Assembly (NCBI RefSeq): GCF_900101465.1
Contig: NZ_FMZM01000008.1
Coordinates: 1 to 64,000, forward strand
Direction of reading: 5' to 3'
Source: Nocardioides lianchengensis
GTDB taxonomy: Bacteria > Actinomycetota > Actinomycetes > Propionibacteriales > Nocardioidaceae
Length of the DNA stretch: 64,000 bases
Shown: positions 1 to 8,206 of the stretch, piece after piece
How positions within the stretch are numbered: position 1 is the stretch's first letter
Layout: each line of letters opens with the position of its first letter
Made by a program: the position numbers and the translations under genes
The notes under the pieces: generated by a model
Told to the model about the DNA's origin: nothing
Databases searched by the model: none
Seen by the model: the letters and a program-made list of their open reading frames with translations, nothing else

Positions 1-124
1 TGCGGGGGTCTCGACGGGCGTTCAGGACTTCGTCCTTCACTGCTCGACCACCGGCGACAGGGACCGGCGGCAGGACCCACCTACCGAAGGTCGCTTGTTG
101 GCTGCAGGGGTCTCGACGGACGCG
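1..124. other. Intergenic tail with repeat remnant
   Basis: No gene is recognisable here. The short sequence GGGGTCTCGACGG occurs twice (near 4 and 107) and resembles the edges of the 'GTCTCGA' dispersed repeats seen later in the window. It is probably a degraded copy of an intergenic repeat. Confidence 0.4.
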
Positions 125-931
125 TCAAACTCGGGCGCAGAGGACGTGGCCGCCGCCGGCGGGAGGGCCGGGCGGTTTGCCGAGGTAGCGGGAGCGGATC
201 TCCGGGCGACCGAGGTCCTCGATCGAGGTGAAGCCGAGGGAGCGGAGGAGGTCGTGCAGGTCGGGGGTGGACCATCCCTCGAGGAGCGGCTCCCCCAGGT
301 CGGCGACCCGGGCGCGGAGCAGGTCTTGCTCCGCGCGTTCGCGGGCGGGGACGGAGGCCAGGGGGTTGGTGTAGTCGAGGACCACTTCGCCGTCGGGCAC
401 GGACGCGATGGCTCGCAGCGTGGCGGCGACGGCGTCACGGGTCAGGTAGGGCACGACGCCGAGCCAGACGAAGAACGCGGGTGCCGAGGCGGAGAAGCCG
501 GCGGCCACCAGACCGTCGAGGAACGACGCCCGCTCGAAGTCGACCGGGACGTAGGCGAGTGACGGCGGCGCGTCCAGCCCGGCGGCCGCGACCCGCGACC
601 GCTTCCAGGCCTGGGTGTCGGGGTGGTCGACCTCCCAGACGCGGACGTGGTCGTGCGGGTTCCGGTAGGCGAAGGTGTCGAGGCCCGCGCCGAGGACGAC
701 GACCTGCCGCACACCCCGTCGTACGGCGTCCGCGAGGGAGTCCTCCGCGAACCGGTGCCGGACCGCGATGAAGACCCGCAGTCGCGAGCCCTCCCACAGC
801 GTGGTGTCGACGTCGTCGCCGAGGATCCGCCAGGCGAGCGGGTCGCGGAAGATCAGCGGCGGCTCGTCCTGGTGCAGCGCGCGCTGCACCGCAGCACCCC
901 ACGCCGTCCGGCTCGGCTCACCCTCGCGCAC
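125..931 (-). CDS. Class I SAM-dependent methyltransferase (TIGR00027 / leucine carboxyl methyltransferase-like)
   Basis: A cytosolic SAM-dependent methyltransferase of about 268 residues; the substrate is unknown. The SAM-binding motif is visible as VVVLGAGLDTFAYR, followed by a VWEVDHP acidic motif and the LGVVPYLTRDAV segment typical of the TIGR00027 family, which is expanded in actinobacteria. I chose the GTG at 931 because the upstream gene ends at 918, giving a short overlap, and because residues encoded further upstream (Arg-rich) do not look like part of the family. It is the last gene of a leftward metG-GNAT-amidotransferase-methyltransferase run. The fold is clear; the role is not. 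Confidence 0.82.
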   Translation of the reverse strand: MREGEPSRTAWGAAVQRALHQDEPPLIFRDPLAWRILGDDVDTTLWEGSRLRVFIAVRHRFAEDSLADAVRRGVRQVVVLGAGLDTFAYRNPHDHVRVWEVDHPDTQAWKRSRVAAAGLDAPPSLAYVPVDFERASFLDGLVAAGFSASAPAFFVWLGVVPYLTRDAVAATLRAIASVPDGEVVLDYTNPLASVPARERAEQDLLRARVADLGEPLLEGWSTPDLHDLLRSLGFTSIEDLGRPEIRSRYLGKPPGPPAGGGHVLCARV

Positions 932-1586
932 GCCGCCGATCCTGCACCGACCCGACGAACGCCGCCACCAGCGGATGGACCGGCGCCCCGGCGAGCGCAC
1001 CGACGTGCGGCTGGAACATCGAGGTCACGAAGAACGGGTGGTCGGGGAACTCCAGCACCTCGGCGCCCGCGTCCGGGGCGGTCGCCCCCACCACGACGCC
1101 GGCCGCGACCAGGCGATCGACGACCTCCGGCGTGGGCGCGTACCCGCAGAAGTGCATGCCGGCGAAGGGCTCCGGCGCCCACGCGGCGAAGCGGGTGCCG
1201 GGCACGGCGGTGACGACGCGCGTCTCCCCCTGCAGCGAGCAGGCCAGGGCGGCGACCACGTTGTCGTCGTCGGGCCCGTCCGACTCGGCGTGGGTCGCGG
1301 GCCCGCCCAGGACGTCACGCACGAAGGACACGACCGCATACTGCATCCCACCGCAGGTCCCGAGGAACGGGACCCCGAGCTCGCGCACCGCGGTGATCGC
1401 GCGCAGCGCGGCCGCGTCGTCGGCGTACGGCGAGCCCGGCACCAGCCAGACCCCGTCGTACGACGACGCATCGAACCCGGAGTCGGTCGCCACCCACTCG
1501 GTCCGGACCGGCAGCATCGGCCGCAGGGCGTCCAGCTCGCGATGGCTGCGGTGGCCCCGGTGCTCGCCGAGCAGCGCGATCTTCAC
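918..1586 (-). CDS. CTP synthase C-terminal region-related (class I glutamine amidotransferase-like) protein
   Basis: A 222-aa protein made only of a class I glutamine amidotransferase fold resembling the C-terminal half of CTP synthase, with no synthetase domain. The nucleophile elbow is visible as FLGTCGGMQYA, with Cys78 in the catalytic position. Some members of this standalone family carry selenocysteine there, but here the codon is an ordinary Cys. The GTG at 1586 overlaps the TGA of the GNAT gene by 4 bp (GTGA), so translation is probably coupled. The acceptor of any released ammonia is not evident. The neighbouring methyltransferase may act in the same small-molecule pathway, but that is inference. 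Confidence 0.75.
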   Translation of the reverse strand: MKIALLGEHRGHRSHRELDALRPMLPVRTEWVATDSGFDASSYDGVWLVPGSPYADDAAALRAITAVRELGVPFLGTCGGMQYAVVSFVRDVLGGPATHAESDGPDDDNVVAALACSLQGETRVVTAVPGTRFAAWAPEPFAGMHFCGYAPTPEVVDRLVAAGVVVGATAPDAGAEVLEFPDHPFFVTSMFQPHVGALAGAPVHPLVAAFVGSVQDRRRARG

Positions 1587-2071
1587 AGTCGTGGCCTCCG
1601 CAGCCGCAGCTCCCAGGCGTCCAGCGGCTCGAACCTCTTGCGGGTCCCGTCGGGCACGAACCCGTTGCGCGCGTAGAACGCCCGCGCCCGGGCGTTGTCC
1701 TCCAGGACCCACAGCGAGCAGGCCGTGTCGGCCGGGACCGACGCGTCGAGGAGCGCCTGCCCGAGGCCGGTCCCGTGTTGCGCGGCGAGGACGTACAGCC
1801 CGTAGAGCTCGTGCTCGGCGTCACCGTCGCGGCGGCCGGCGCCAGACGTGGCGAAGCCGACGAGCGCGTCGCCGTACGTCGCCACCAGACGGGTGATCCC
1901 GGCCGGGGACGGGTGCTGCCAGCGCCGCTCCCACGTCGGCCCGTCGGCGAGCTGCGCGTCGAGCAGTGCCGGGTCCACGATCGGCCCGTACGCCTCGCGC
2001 CAGCAGGCGCGCTGCAGCTCCGCCCCGGCGACGGCGTCGGTGGCGGTCGCGGGGCGGAGCAGCACGCTCAT
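1583..2071 (-). CDS. GNAT family N-acetyltransferase
   Basis: A 162-aa single-domain GNAT acyltransferase. It starts [20 protein letters not shown] and has the [18 protein letters not shown] acetyl-CoA pyrophosphate-binding motif, followed by the late [19 protein letters not shown] segment typical of the fold. The ATG overlaps the TGA of metG by 4 bp (ATGA), placing it in the metG operon. The substrate cannot be read from the sequence; an amine, an antibiotic or a protein N-terminus are all possible. Confidence 0.85.
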   Translation of the reverse strand: MSVLLRPATATDAVAGAELQRACWREAYGPIVDPALLDAQLADGPTWERRWQHPSPAGITRLVATYGDALVGFATSGAGRRDGDAEHELYGLYVLAAQHGTGLGQALLDASVPADTACSLWVLEDNARARAFYARNGFVPDGTRKRFEPLDAWELRLRRPRL

Positions 2072-3852
2072 GCGAGCCGGGCCAGCTCCTCGTCGACGAT
2101 CGACGGGTCGAGCTTGGTGAAGATCGGCGTCGGCTTGGCGACCGGGGTGCCGACGGCGATCGGGTGCCGCTGCCAGGTCACGGCGGAGGCGTAGTCCCCC
2201 GTGATGATCGGGTACGGCGCCCCGCCGTCGAGGTCGTCGACCTCGTCGATGCGCGGCATCGGGGCGATCTCGCCGCGGCCACCGAAGGCCAGGTCGACCT
2301 GGTTGGCCGCGAACGGCAGGAACGGCGCCAGCACGATGTTGAGGTCGGCGACGCACTGGGCGACGACGTGCAGGACCGTGCCGAGCCGCGTCGGGTCGTC
2401 CTTGATCTTCCAGGGCTCGGTGTCGGAGACGTACTTGTTGACCTCGCCGACCGCGCGCATCGCCTCTCCGATCGCCTGCTTCTGGCGGTGCCGGCCGATC
2501 AGGTCGCCGACGACGCCGAACGCGGCCTCGGCGGTCGCGAGGACCGCCTCGTCCTCCGGGGTCAGATCACCGAGGGGCGGGATCTCGCCGAAGTTCTTGG
2601 CGATCAGGTTGGCGGTCCGGTTGACCAGGTTGCCCCAGCCCGCGACCAGCTCGTCGTTGGTGCGGCGCACGAACTCCGACCAGGTGAAGTCGGAGTCCTG
2701 GCTCTCCGGACCGGCGGAGGCGACGAAGTAGCGGAAGGCGTCGGCCTGGTAGCGCGAGAGCAGGTCGCGCACATAGATGACGACCTTCTTCGAGGACGAG
2801 AACTTCCTGCCCTCCATCGTCAGGAACTCCGACGACACCACCTCGGTCGGCAGGTTGAGCTCGCCGTACTCGCGGGGCTTGCCGCCGAGGGAGCCCTTGC
2901 CCGAGTAGGCCAGCAGCTCGGCCGGCCAGATCTGGCTGTGGAAGGTGATGTTGTCCTTGCCCATGAAGTAGTAGGACAGCGCCTCCGGGTCGTTCCACCA
3001 TTGGCGCCAGGCGTCGTCGTCACCCGTACGACGGGCCCACTCGATCGACGCCGACAGGTAGCCGACGACCGCGTCGAACCAGACGTAGAGCTTCTTGGTC
3101 GGCTGCTCGCGCCACCCGTCCAGGGGTACGGCGATGCCCCAGTCGATGTCGCGCGTCATGGCGCGCGGACGGATCTCCTTGAGGATGTTCTGGCTGAAGC
3201 GGATGACGTTGGGTCGCCACAGGCCGGTCGCCTCGCGCTCGTCGAGCCACTCCTTCAGGGCGTCGGCCAGCGCCGGCAGGTCGAGGAAGAAGTGCTGGGT
3301 CTCGATGAACTCCGGGGTCTCGCCGTTGATCTTCGAGCGCGGGTTCTTCAGGTCGGCCGGGTCGAGCTGGTTGCCGCAGTTGTCGCACTGGTCGCCGCGC
3401 GCGCCGTCGTACCCGCAGATCGGGCAGGTGCCCTCGATGTAGCGGTCCGGGAGGGTGCGGCCCGTGGACGGCGAGATGGCGCCGTACGTCGTCTGCTCGA
3501 CGAAGTAGCCGTTCTCGTAGACGCCCAGGAACAGCTCCTGCACCACGGCGTGGTGGTTGCGGGTCGTCGTGCGGGTGTAGAGGTCGTAGGTGCAGCCGAG
3601 CGAGGCCAGGTCCTCGGCGATGATCCGGTGGTTGCGGTCGGCCAGCTCCTGCGGCGTCAGGCCGGCCTCGTCGGCGGCGATCAGGATCGGGGTGCCGTGC
3701 TCGTCGGAGCCGGAGACCATGAGCACGTCGTGGCCCGCCATCCGCATGTAGCGGCTGAAGACGTCGGAGGGCACACCGAAACCGGCCACGTGGCCGATGT
3801 GGCGCGGGCCGTTTGCGTACGGCCAGGCGACGGCGGACAGGACTTTGCTCAT
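2068..3852 (-). CDS. metG: Methionine--tRNA ligase
   Basis: Class I methionyl-tRNA synthetase (594 aa), which charges tRNA-Met for initiation and elongation. The HIGH-type motif is visible as [10 protein letters not shown] near the N-terminus. A zinc-binding knuckle follows ([18 protein letters not shown], four Cys), and the KMSKS loop appears as KFSSSKK. The C-terminal part is the helical anticodon-binding domain; there is no extra tRNA-binding appendix. The ATG at 3852 gives the canonical [15 protein letters not shown] start. Divergent from the GPP34 gene across 24 bp, so the two promoters must lie in or overlap the reading frames. Confidence 0.97.
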   Translation of the reverse strand: MSKVLSAVAWPYANGPRHIGHVAGFGVPSDVFSRYMRMAGHDVLMVSGSDEHGTPILIAADEAGLTPQELADRNHRIIAEDLASLGCTYDLYTRTTTRNHHAVVQELFLGVYENGYFVEQTTYGAISPSTGRTLPDRYIEGTCPICGYDGARGDQCDNCGNQLDPADLKNPRSKINGETPEFIETQHFFLDLPALADALKEWLDEREATGLWRPNVIRFSQNILKEIRPRAMTRDIDWGIAVPLDGWREQPTKKLYVWFDAVVGYLSASIEWARRTGDDDAWRQWWNDPEALSYYFMGKDNITFHSQIWPAELLAYSGKGSLGGKPREYGELNLPTEVVSSEFLTMEGRKFSSSKKVVIYVRDLLSRYQADAFRYFVASAGPESQDSDFTWSEFVRRTNDELVAGWGNLVNRTANLIAKNFGEIPPLGDLTPEDEAVLATAEAAFGVVGDLIGRHRQKQAIGEAMRAVGEVNKYVSDTEPWKIKDDPTRLGTVLHVVAQCVADLNIVLAPFLPFAANQVDLAFGGRGEIAPMPRIDEVDDLDGGAPYPIITGDYASAVTWQRHPIAVGTPVAKPTPIFTKLDPSIVDEELARLA

Positions 3853-3876
3853 GTCGGTGATCCTAGAGTCGTTCGC

Positions 3877-4551
3877 ATGACCCTCATCGCGGAGGACCTG
3901 TTCCTGCTGCTGCTCGACGACGAGAAGGGCACGCTGGGCGGCACGAGCTATCCCCAGCCGGTGCTGGGCGGCGCCCTGCTGATCGAGCTCGCCACGACCG
4001 GTGCCGTCGAGGTCGAGGAGAGGACGAGCGTGTGGCGCTCGGCCAAGGTGCACCCGGCCGGCCACCCGCCCGAGGACGCCGTGTTGCGGGCGGCGTACGA
4101 CGTGGTCGCCGAGAAGCCGCGCTCCGCGCAGGACCTCGTGACCCGGATCGGCAAGGGGGTGCGCGACACCCTGGCCGAGCGGCTGGCGGAGCGCGGGATC
4201 CTCGAGCGGCAGGAGAGCAGGGTGCTCGGGCTGTTCCCCCGCACCCGCTGGCCCGCGGTCGACTCCCGGCACGAGGCCGAGCTGCGGGCCCGGCTCACCG
4301 GCGTGCTGGTGCGCGGCGACGAGCCCGACGAGCGGACCGGCGCGCTGCTGGCGCTGCTGTCCGCCATCGATCGCGCCCACAAGGTCGTCGACCACCAGGG
4401 ACTGCCCGCCAAGGAGGTCCGCCAGCGGGCCAGGGCGATCGCCGAGGGCGCGTGGGCGGCGAAGGCGGTCCGGGACGCGATCCTCGCGGCGTCGACCGCC
4501 GTGACGGCCGCGGTCACGGCGTCCACGGTCGCGGTGACGACCAGCAGCTGA
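3877..4551 (+). CDS. GPP34 (Golgi phosphoprotein 3-like) family protein
   Basis: A 224-aa protein of the GOLPH3/GPP34 family, common in actinobacteria, beginning [20 protein letters not shown] with the family's hydrophobic first helix. The eukaryotic members bind phosphatidylinositol-4-phosphate; the bacterial role is unknown, so membrane association here is only inference. The C-terminus is Ala/Thr/Val-rich and low in complexity ([21 protein letters not shown]). It is transcribed divergently from metG and faces the amidase gene convergently with only 4 bp between stop codons. Confidence 0.85.
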   Translation: MTLIAEDLFLLLLDDEKGTLGGTSYPQPVLGGALLIELATTGAVEVEERTSVWRSAKVHPAGHPPEDAVLRAAYDVVAEKPRSAQDLVTRIGKGVRDTLAERLAERGILERQESRVLGLFPRTRWPAVDSRHEAELRARLTGVLVRGDEPDERTGALLALLSAIDRAHKVVDHQGLPAKEVRQRARAIAEGAWAAKAVRDAILAASTAVTAAVTASTVAVTTSS

Positions 4552-4555
4552 CGGA

Positions 4556-5611
4556 TCAGTCGAACCGGTTCATCCGGCGCTGAGCCAGGCGCCGGACCTC
4601 CCCGAGCCGGCGGTAGATCCGCTCACCGGGGCACGCGGTGTCGTTGGTGTCGCGGTGGCCGTCGATCACCGGCAGCCGGACCCGGCGTCCGGCGGCGTAC
4701 TTGTCGCTCCCCGTCGAGCGCACGGCGACGGTGCCGGTGGCCTTGCGGCGGGCCTTGTCCAGCTTCCAGGCGGCGACCCGCGCGACCATCAGGATCGAGC
4801 GGTCCGAGGCACGGTTGCCGTCGTGGCTGCCGATCACCGCGATGCCGACGGAGTGCTCGTTGAAGCCGAGGGTGTGGGCGCCCTGGACCAGTCGGGACGG
4901 ACCGCCCGAGCGGCCCTCCCAGACCCGGCCGAAGCGGTCGACCAGGAAGTTGTAGCCGAGGTCGAACCAGCCCAGCCGCTGCGTGTGGTACTCGTACATG
5001 CCCCGGATCAGCGCGGGTACGTCGGAGCGCGAGTAGCCGTTGCCGGTCGCCGTGTGGTGGACGTGCACCTGGCGCAGCCGGTCGGTGTAGCGCACGGTGC
5101 CGTTGCGCAGGCTCTCGTCGGCGCCCCAGTCGCGGCGCGAGTAGATGCGCGGGCGGGGTGCCCGGGTCGGCCGGGCGGCCGCGCGCGCCGTCGTGCGGGC
5201 CGCACGCCTCGGCGCGGGTGCGGCGTCGCGAGCCCGGGTCCCAGGGTCGATCAGCACCAGGTCGAGCCCGGCGGGGACCGCGCCGGTGGTGCGCAGCTGG
5301 GCGGCGCTCGACGGCCCCACCCAGAGCAGCTCGCTGCCCCGGACGCCGGTCGCCTCCGCGGCGGACTCGGACGGACCGTCGGTCAGCGGCTCGAGCGACT
5401 GCCAGCGGCTCCAGCCGTCGGCGTCGCGGGTGCGGACCTCCGCGGCCGGCGTACCGCCGCCGCGCCAGGTGACGCCGACCATGGAGAAGGGCTCGGCGCG
5501 CACCGGCCCGACCGCGGACGCATCCGGGGCCGGGCCGTGCGCGACGGCAGGTGGCGCGCTCAGCAGCGCGAGCAACGTGAGCAAGGACAGGGCGATTCCC
5601 GAGAGCCGCAT
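4556..5611 (-). CDS. Secreted N-acetylmuramoyl-L-alanine amidase (PGRP/amidase_2 family)
   Basis: A 351-aa exported peptidoglycan amidase that cleaves between MurNAc and the stem peptide. A signal peptide covers about residues 1-24 ([19 protein letters not shown]). A domain of about 90 residues follows, with [14 protein letters not shown] as often precedes actinobacterial PGRP domains, then an Ala/Arg/Pro linker and the catalytic domain from about residue 155. Zinc ligands are visible in [12 protein letters not shown], in [13 protein letters not shown] (His and Cys), and in the [15 protein letters not shown] segment. It probably acts in cell-wall turnover. Family assignment is firm; the biological role is not. 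Confidence 0.93.
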   Translation of the reverse strand: MRLSGIALSLLTLLALLSAPPAVAHGPAPDASAVGPVRAEPFSMVGVTWRGGGTPAAEVRTRDADGWSRWQSLEPLTDGPSESAAEATGVRGSELLWVGPSSAAQLRTTGAVPAGLDLVLIDPGTRARDAAPAPRRAARTTARAAARPTRAPRPRIYSRRDWGADESLRNGTVRYTDRLRQVHVHHTATGNGYSRSDVPALIRGMYEYHTQRLGWFDLGYNFLVDRFGRVWEGRSGGPSRLVQGAHTLGFNEHSVGIAVIGSHDGNRASDRSILMVARVAAWKLDKARRKATGTVAVRSTGSDKYAAGRRVRLPVIDGHRDTNDTACPGERIYRRLGEVRRLAQRRMNRFD

Positions 5612-5639
5612 GCCGCCCCATCCTGCGGCACGCGGCGCC

Positions 5640-6245
5640 TCAGCTGAAGTCGAGGTCCGCGTTGCGCGAGCGCTTCAGCTCGAAGAAGTAGGGGTACGAC
5701 GCCAGCGCGACCGCGCCGTCCCAGATCTTCCCGGCCTCCTCGCCCTTCGGGATCGAGGACAGCACGGGCCCGAAGAAGGCGACGCCCTCGATGGCGATGG
5801 TCGGGGTGCCGACCTCGTCGCCGACCTGGTCCATCCCGAGGTGGTGCGACTTCTTGATCGCCTCGTCGTACGACGGGTCGTCCATGGCATCGGCCAGCGA
5901 CGTCGGCAGGCCCGCGTCGGTCAGGGCCGCCTCGATGGTCGCACGGTCGTAGGTCCCGCCCTCGTTGTGCCGGCGGGTGCCGAGCGCGGTGTAGAGCGGC
6001 GCGAGCGCCTCCTTGCCGTGCTGCTGCTCGGCGGCCATCACGACCCGCACCGGCTGCCAGGCGTCCTTGAGCAGCTCGCGGTACTCGTCGGAGATGTCCT
6101 TGTCCTGGTTGAGGTAGGCCAGGCTCATCAGGTGCCAGGTGACGGAGATGTCACGGACCTTCTCGACCTCCAGGATCCACCGCGAGGTGATCCAGGCGAA
6201 CGGGCAGAGCGGGTCGAACCAGAAGTCGGCGTTGGTGGTCGTCAT
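5640..6245 (-). CDS. DsbA-like mycothiol-dependent nitroreductase Rv2466c family protein (single-Cys motif)
   Basis: A 201-aa cytosolic thioredoxin-fold protein closely resembling mycobacterial Rv2466c, a mycothiol-dependent nitroreductase. Shared stretches include [35 protein letters not shown] and [11 protein letters not shown]. The redox motif reads CPFA: the second Cys of the usual CPWC is replaced by Ala. The protein therefore probably works by a monothiol, mycothiol-mixed-disulphide mechanism rather than an internal disulphide. The ATG at 6245 is favoured over one five codons upstream because the conserved part starts there. It is not obviously in an operon with the amidase, 28 bp downstream. 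Confidence 0.85.
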   Translation of the reverse strand: MTTTNADFWFDPLCPFAWITSRWILEVEKVRDISVTWHLMSLAYLNQDKDISDEYRELLKDAWQPVRVVMAAEQQHGKEALAPLYTALGTRRHNEGGTYDRATIEAALTDAGLPTSLADAMDDPSYDEAIKKSHHLGMDQVGDEVGTPTIAIEGVAFFGPVLSSIPKGEEAGKIWDGAVALASYPYFFELKRSRNADLDFS

Positions 6246-6297
6246 GACCCCAGTCAACAACCGGACCGGAGACCCGATTCCCTCAGGTCCGAGACGA

Positions 6298-7920
6298 TCA
6301 GCGCTTGCGGACCCGCACCTTGACCTTGGCCTTGGTCGCCTTCACGACCGTGGTGCCCTCGTAGGCGACCCGCACCCACTTCACGCCCGGCCGGAGGTCG
6401 GGGACGACCACGCGGGCGGCGCCGTTCACGAACCGCACCACCTGGGCGCGGGAGCCGATCCGGAGCGTGACCCGACCGGAGAAGGGCGTCACCCCCGGGG
6501 CCCGCATCCGGACCTTGACGACGGCCTTGCGGACCCGGCCTTCGGCCACCACCCGCATCGTCGGCTTCGTCGTGACCATGGACGCGAGCGGGATCGTGCG
6601 GCTCAGGCTCCGGAAGCTGCGGCGGGTCATGTCGAGGCGGACGGAGATCCTCCTGCCCACGTCCTCGGCCCGCAGCGGGTACACCGGACCGGTGACCCCG
6701 GGGACGGGTACGCCGTCGCGCAGCCAGGTGTGGACGACCGTCGCGTCCGCCGGCTCCACGGTGCCGGGCACGACCTGCAGCGCGCCGCCGTACGCCGGCG
6801 TCCCCGTCAGCGTGTACGGCGTGACCTCGCGGATCGTCCCCGCGAGCACCGGCTCGGTCGGCAGGGACATGACCGCCCCCGCGTTGTAGGCGGTCGCCCG
6901 TGCGGCGACGCGGGCCACGACGCGCTTGTCGACCAGGTCCTGGGTCAGGGGCAGGGTCCACGCGGTCGCACCGGGGATCGCCACACCGTCGGCGTACCAC
7001 TGCACGCTCTTGGTGACCGGCGCCGGTTGCCAGGTGCCCAGCGAGACCGAGAGGACCTCGTCGAGCTGCGGGGTGCCGGTGATGACCGGCCGCACGGTGT
7101 TGGCCATGGTGCCGGGGGCAACGGCTGCGGTGCTCGCGACCGCCTTGCCCGGCTGGTAGCCCTTCTTCGTCGCGGTGACGGTGACGCTCAGCGCCTTGCG
7201 CAGGACGGCGGCGGTGGGCGTGTAGGTGGCCTTCGTGGCGCCGGCGATCGGGGCCCCGCCCGCGGACCACTGGTAGGCGTAGGAGCCGGCCGGCTTCCAG
7301 GTGCCCTGGCGCGCGGTGAGGGTGACCCCGATCTTCGGGGTCCCGACGACCGTCGGCGGCGCGGTCGGCGCCAGCACGCGGTCGTTGAAGTGGATGAACC
7401 CGCTCGGCCAGCCGCGACCGGACTTGGTGATCCGGCGCCAGTGGAAGTCGCCGCCCCAGCTGTCCTCGGAGATCACGATCTCGGTGCTGGACACGACCTG
7501 CTCGACGTACGCGACGTGGCCGCTGGAGCCGGCGCCCGGCACGTTGGCCTTCCACCAGGCGATCGCGCCGACGGTCGGGGTGGCATCGGTGATCGACTTC
7601 ATCGCCACGCCCCAGTTGCTCGCGTTGCCGTTCCCGCTCCAGGGCCGGGTGTTCGGCAGGCCGCTGCGCACGATCCGGTAGGCGGCGTAGTTGGTGCAGT
7701 TGTGGCCGGCGTACATCCGCCAGTACATCGTGTTGCGGTTCGCGCGGTAGCCGTCGTGCGAGTAGCCCGCGTTGGCGCAGCCGGCGTAGCCGGTGCAGAG
7801 GTACGTCGAGTCCGCGACGGCCGGCGGCGCGGGCAGCGACAGGAAGCCCCCGAGAAGCGCGAGGAGACCGACCACGGCGGCGAGGCGGGTCCTCCGTGGC
7901 TCCTGTGACTGCTGATGCAC
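6298..7920 (-). CDS. Secreted CHAP-domain protein with three Ig-like GTPxxG...GTW modules
   Basis: A secreted protein of about 540 aa. A signal peptide ([19 protein letters not shown]) is followed by a CHAP amidase/endopeptidase domain with the catalytic Cys in [13 protein letters not shown] and the His in GHVAYVEQV. Next come three repeated beta-modules marked by [36 protein letters not shown] and [18 protein letters not shown], then a basic C-terminus. CHAP domains cut peptidoglycan peptides; the modules probably hold it at the cell surface. I prefer the GTG at 7920 because the AT-rich stretch upstream looks like promoter; another GTG at 7986 is in frame. Confidence 0.85.
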   Translation of the reverse strand: MHQQSQEPRRTRLAAVVGLLALLGGFLSLPAPPAVADSTYLCTGYAGCANAGYSHDGYRANRNTMYWRMYAGHNCTNYAAYRIVRSGLPNTRPWSGNGNASNWGVAMKSITDATPTVGAIAWWKANVPGAGSSGHVAYVEQVVSSTEIVISEDSWGGDFHWRRITKSGRGWPSGFIHFNDRVLAPTAPPTVVGTPKIGVTLTARQGTWKPAGSYAYQWSAGGAPIAGATKATYTPTAAVLRKALSVTVTATKKGYQPGKAVASTAAVAPGTMANTVRPVITGTPQLDEVLSVSLGTWQPAPVTKSVQWYADGVAIPGATAWTLPLTQDLVDKRVVARVAARATAYNAGAVMSLPTEPVLAGTIREVTPYTLTGTPAYGGALQVVPGTVEPADATVVHTWLRDGVPVPGVTGPVYPLRAEDVGRRISVRLDMTRRSFRSLSRTIPLASMVTTKPTMRVVAEGRVRKAVVKVRMRAPGVTPFSGRVTLRIGSRAQVVRFVNGAARVVVPDLRPGVKWVRVAYEGTTVVKATKAKVKVRVRKR

Positions 7921-8206
7921 GGGAGAACCATAGTGAAAAAAGTCAAGCGCGACACGCCGGAAGTGAATGACAATAATGTAGTTCACGCCGGCTCATGCGC
8001 AGCGCGTCATCGGCTCTCCGGCGACCGACCTGAGTGCCCCGCACGGACCGGTGCGGATACCCAGCCGCTAAACGCCGGTCGAGACCGCCTCCGGCCCTGA
8101 CCAAGCCGTCGCGGAAGTGATGTGCGCACACTGTCCACATGTCGGACACCACGGCCGGACGGAGGCCGTTGGGTCGGCCGCCCTGGCCGGTGGCAGGATG
8201 CAGCGC
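7921..8206. promoter_or_regulatory. Divergent intergenic region of CHAP gene and pepN
   Basis: A 286-bp gap between divergent genes. The 7921-7985 part is distinctly AT-rich for this genome (AAAAAAGTCAA, AATGACAATAATGTAG) and probably holds the promoter of the leftward CHAP gene. The rest has ordinary GC content and must carry the pepN promoter. No riboswitch or operator could be recognised. Confidence 0.4.

Noticed and set aside
1966..3876. Long plus-strand extension antisense to metG
   Set aside because: Only the part from 3877 resembles a family (GPP34); the rest is antisense to metG.
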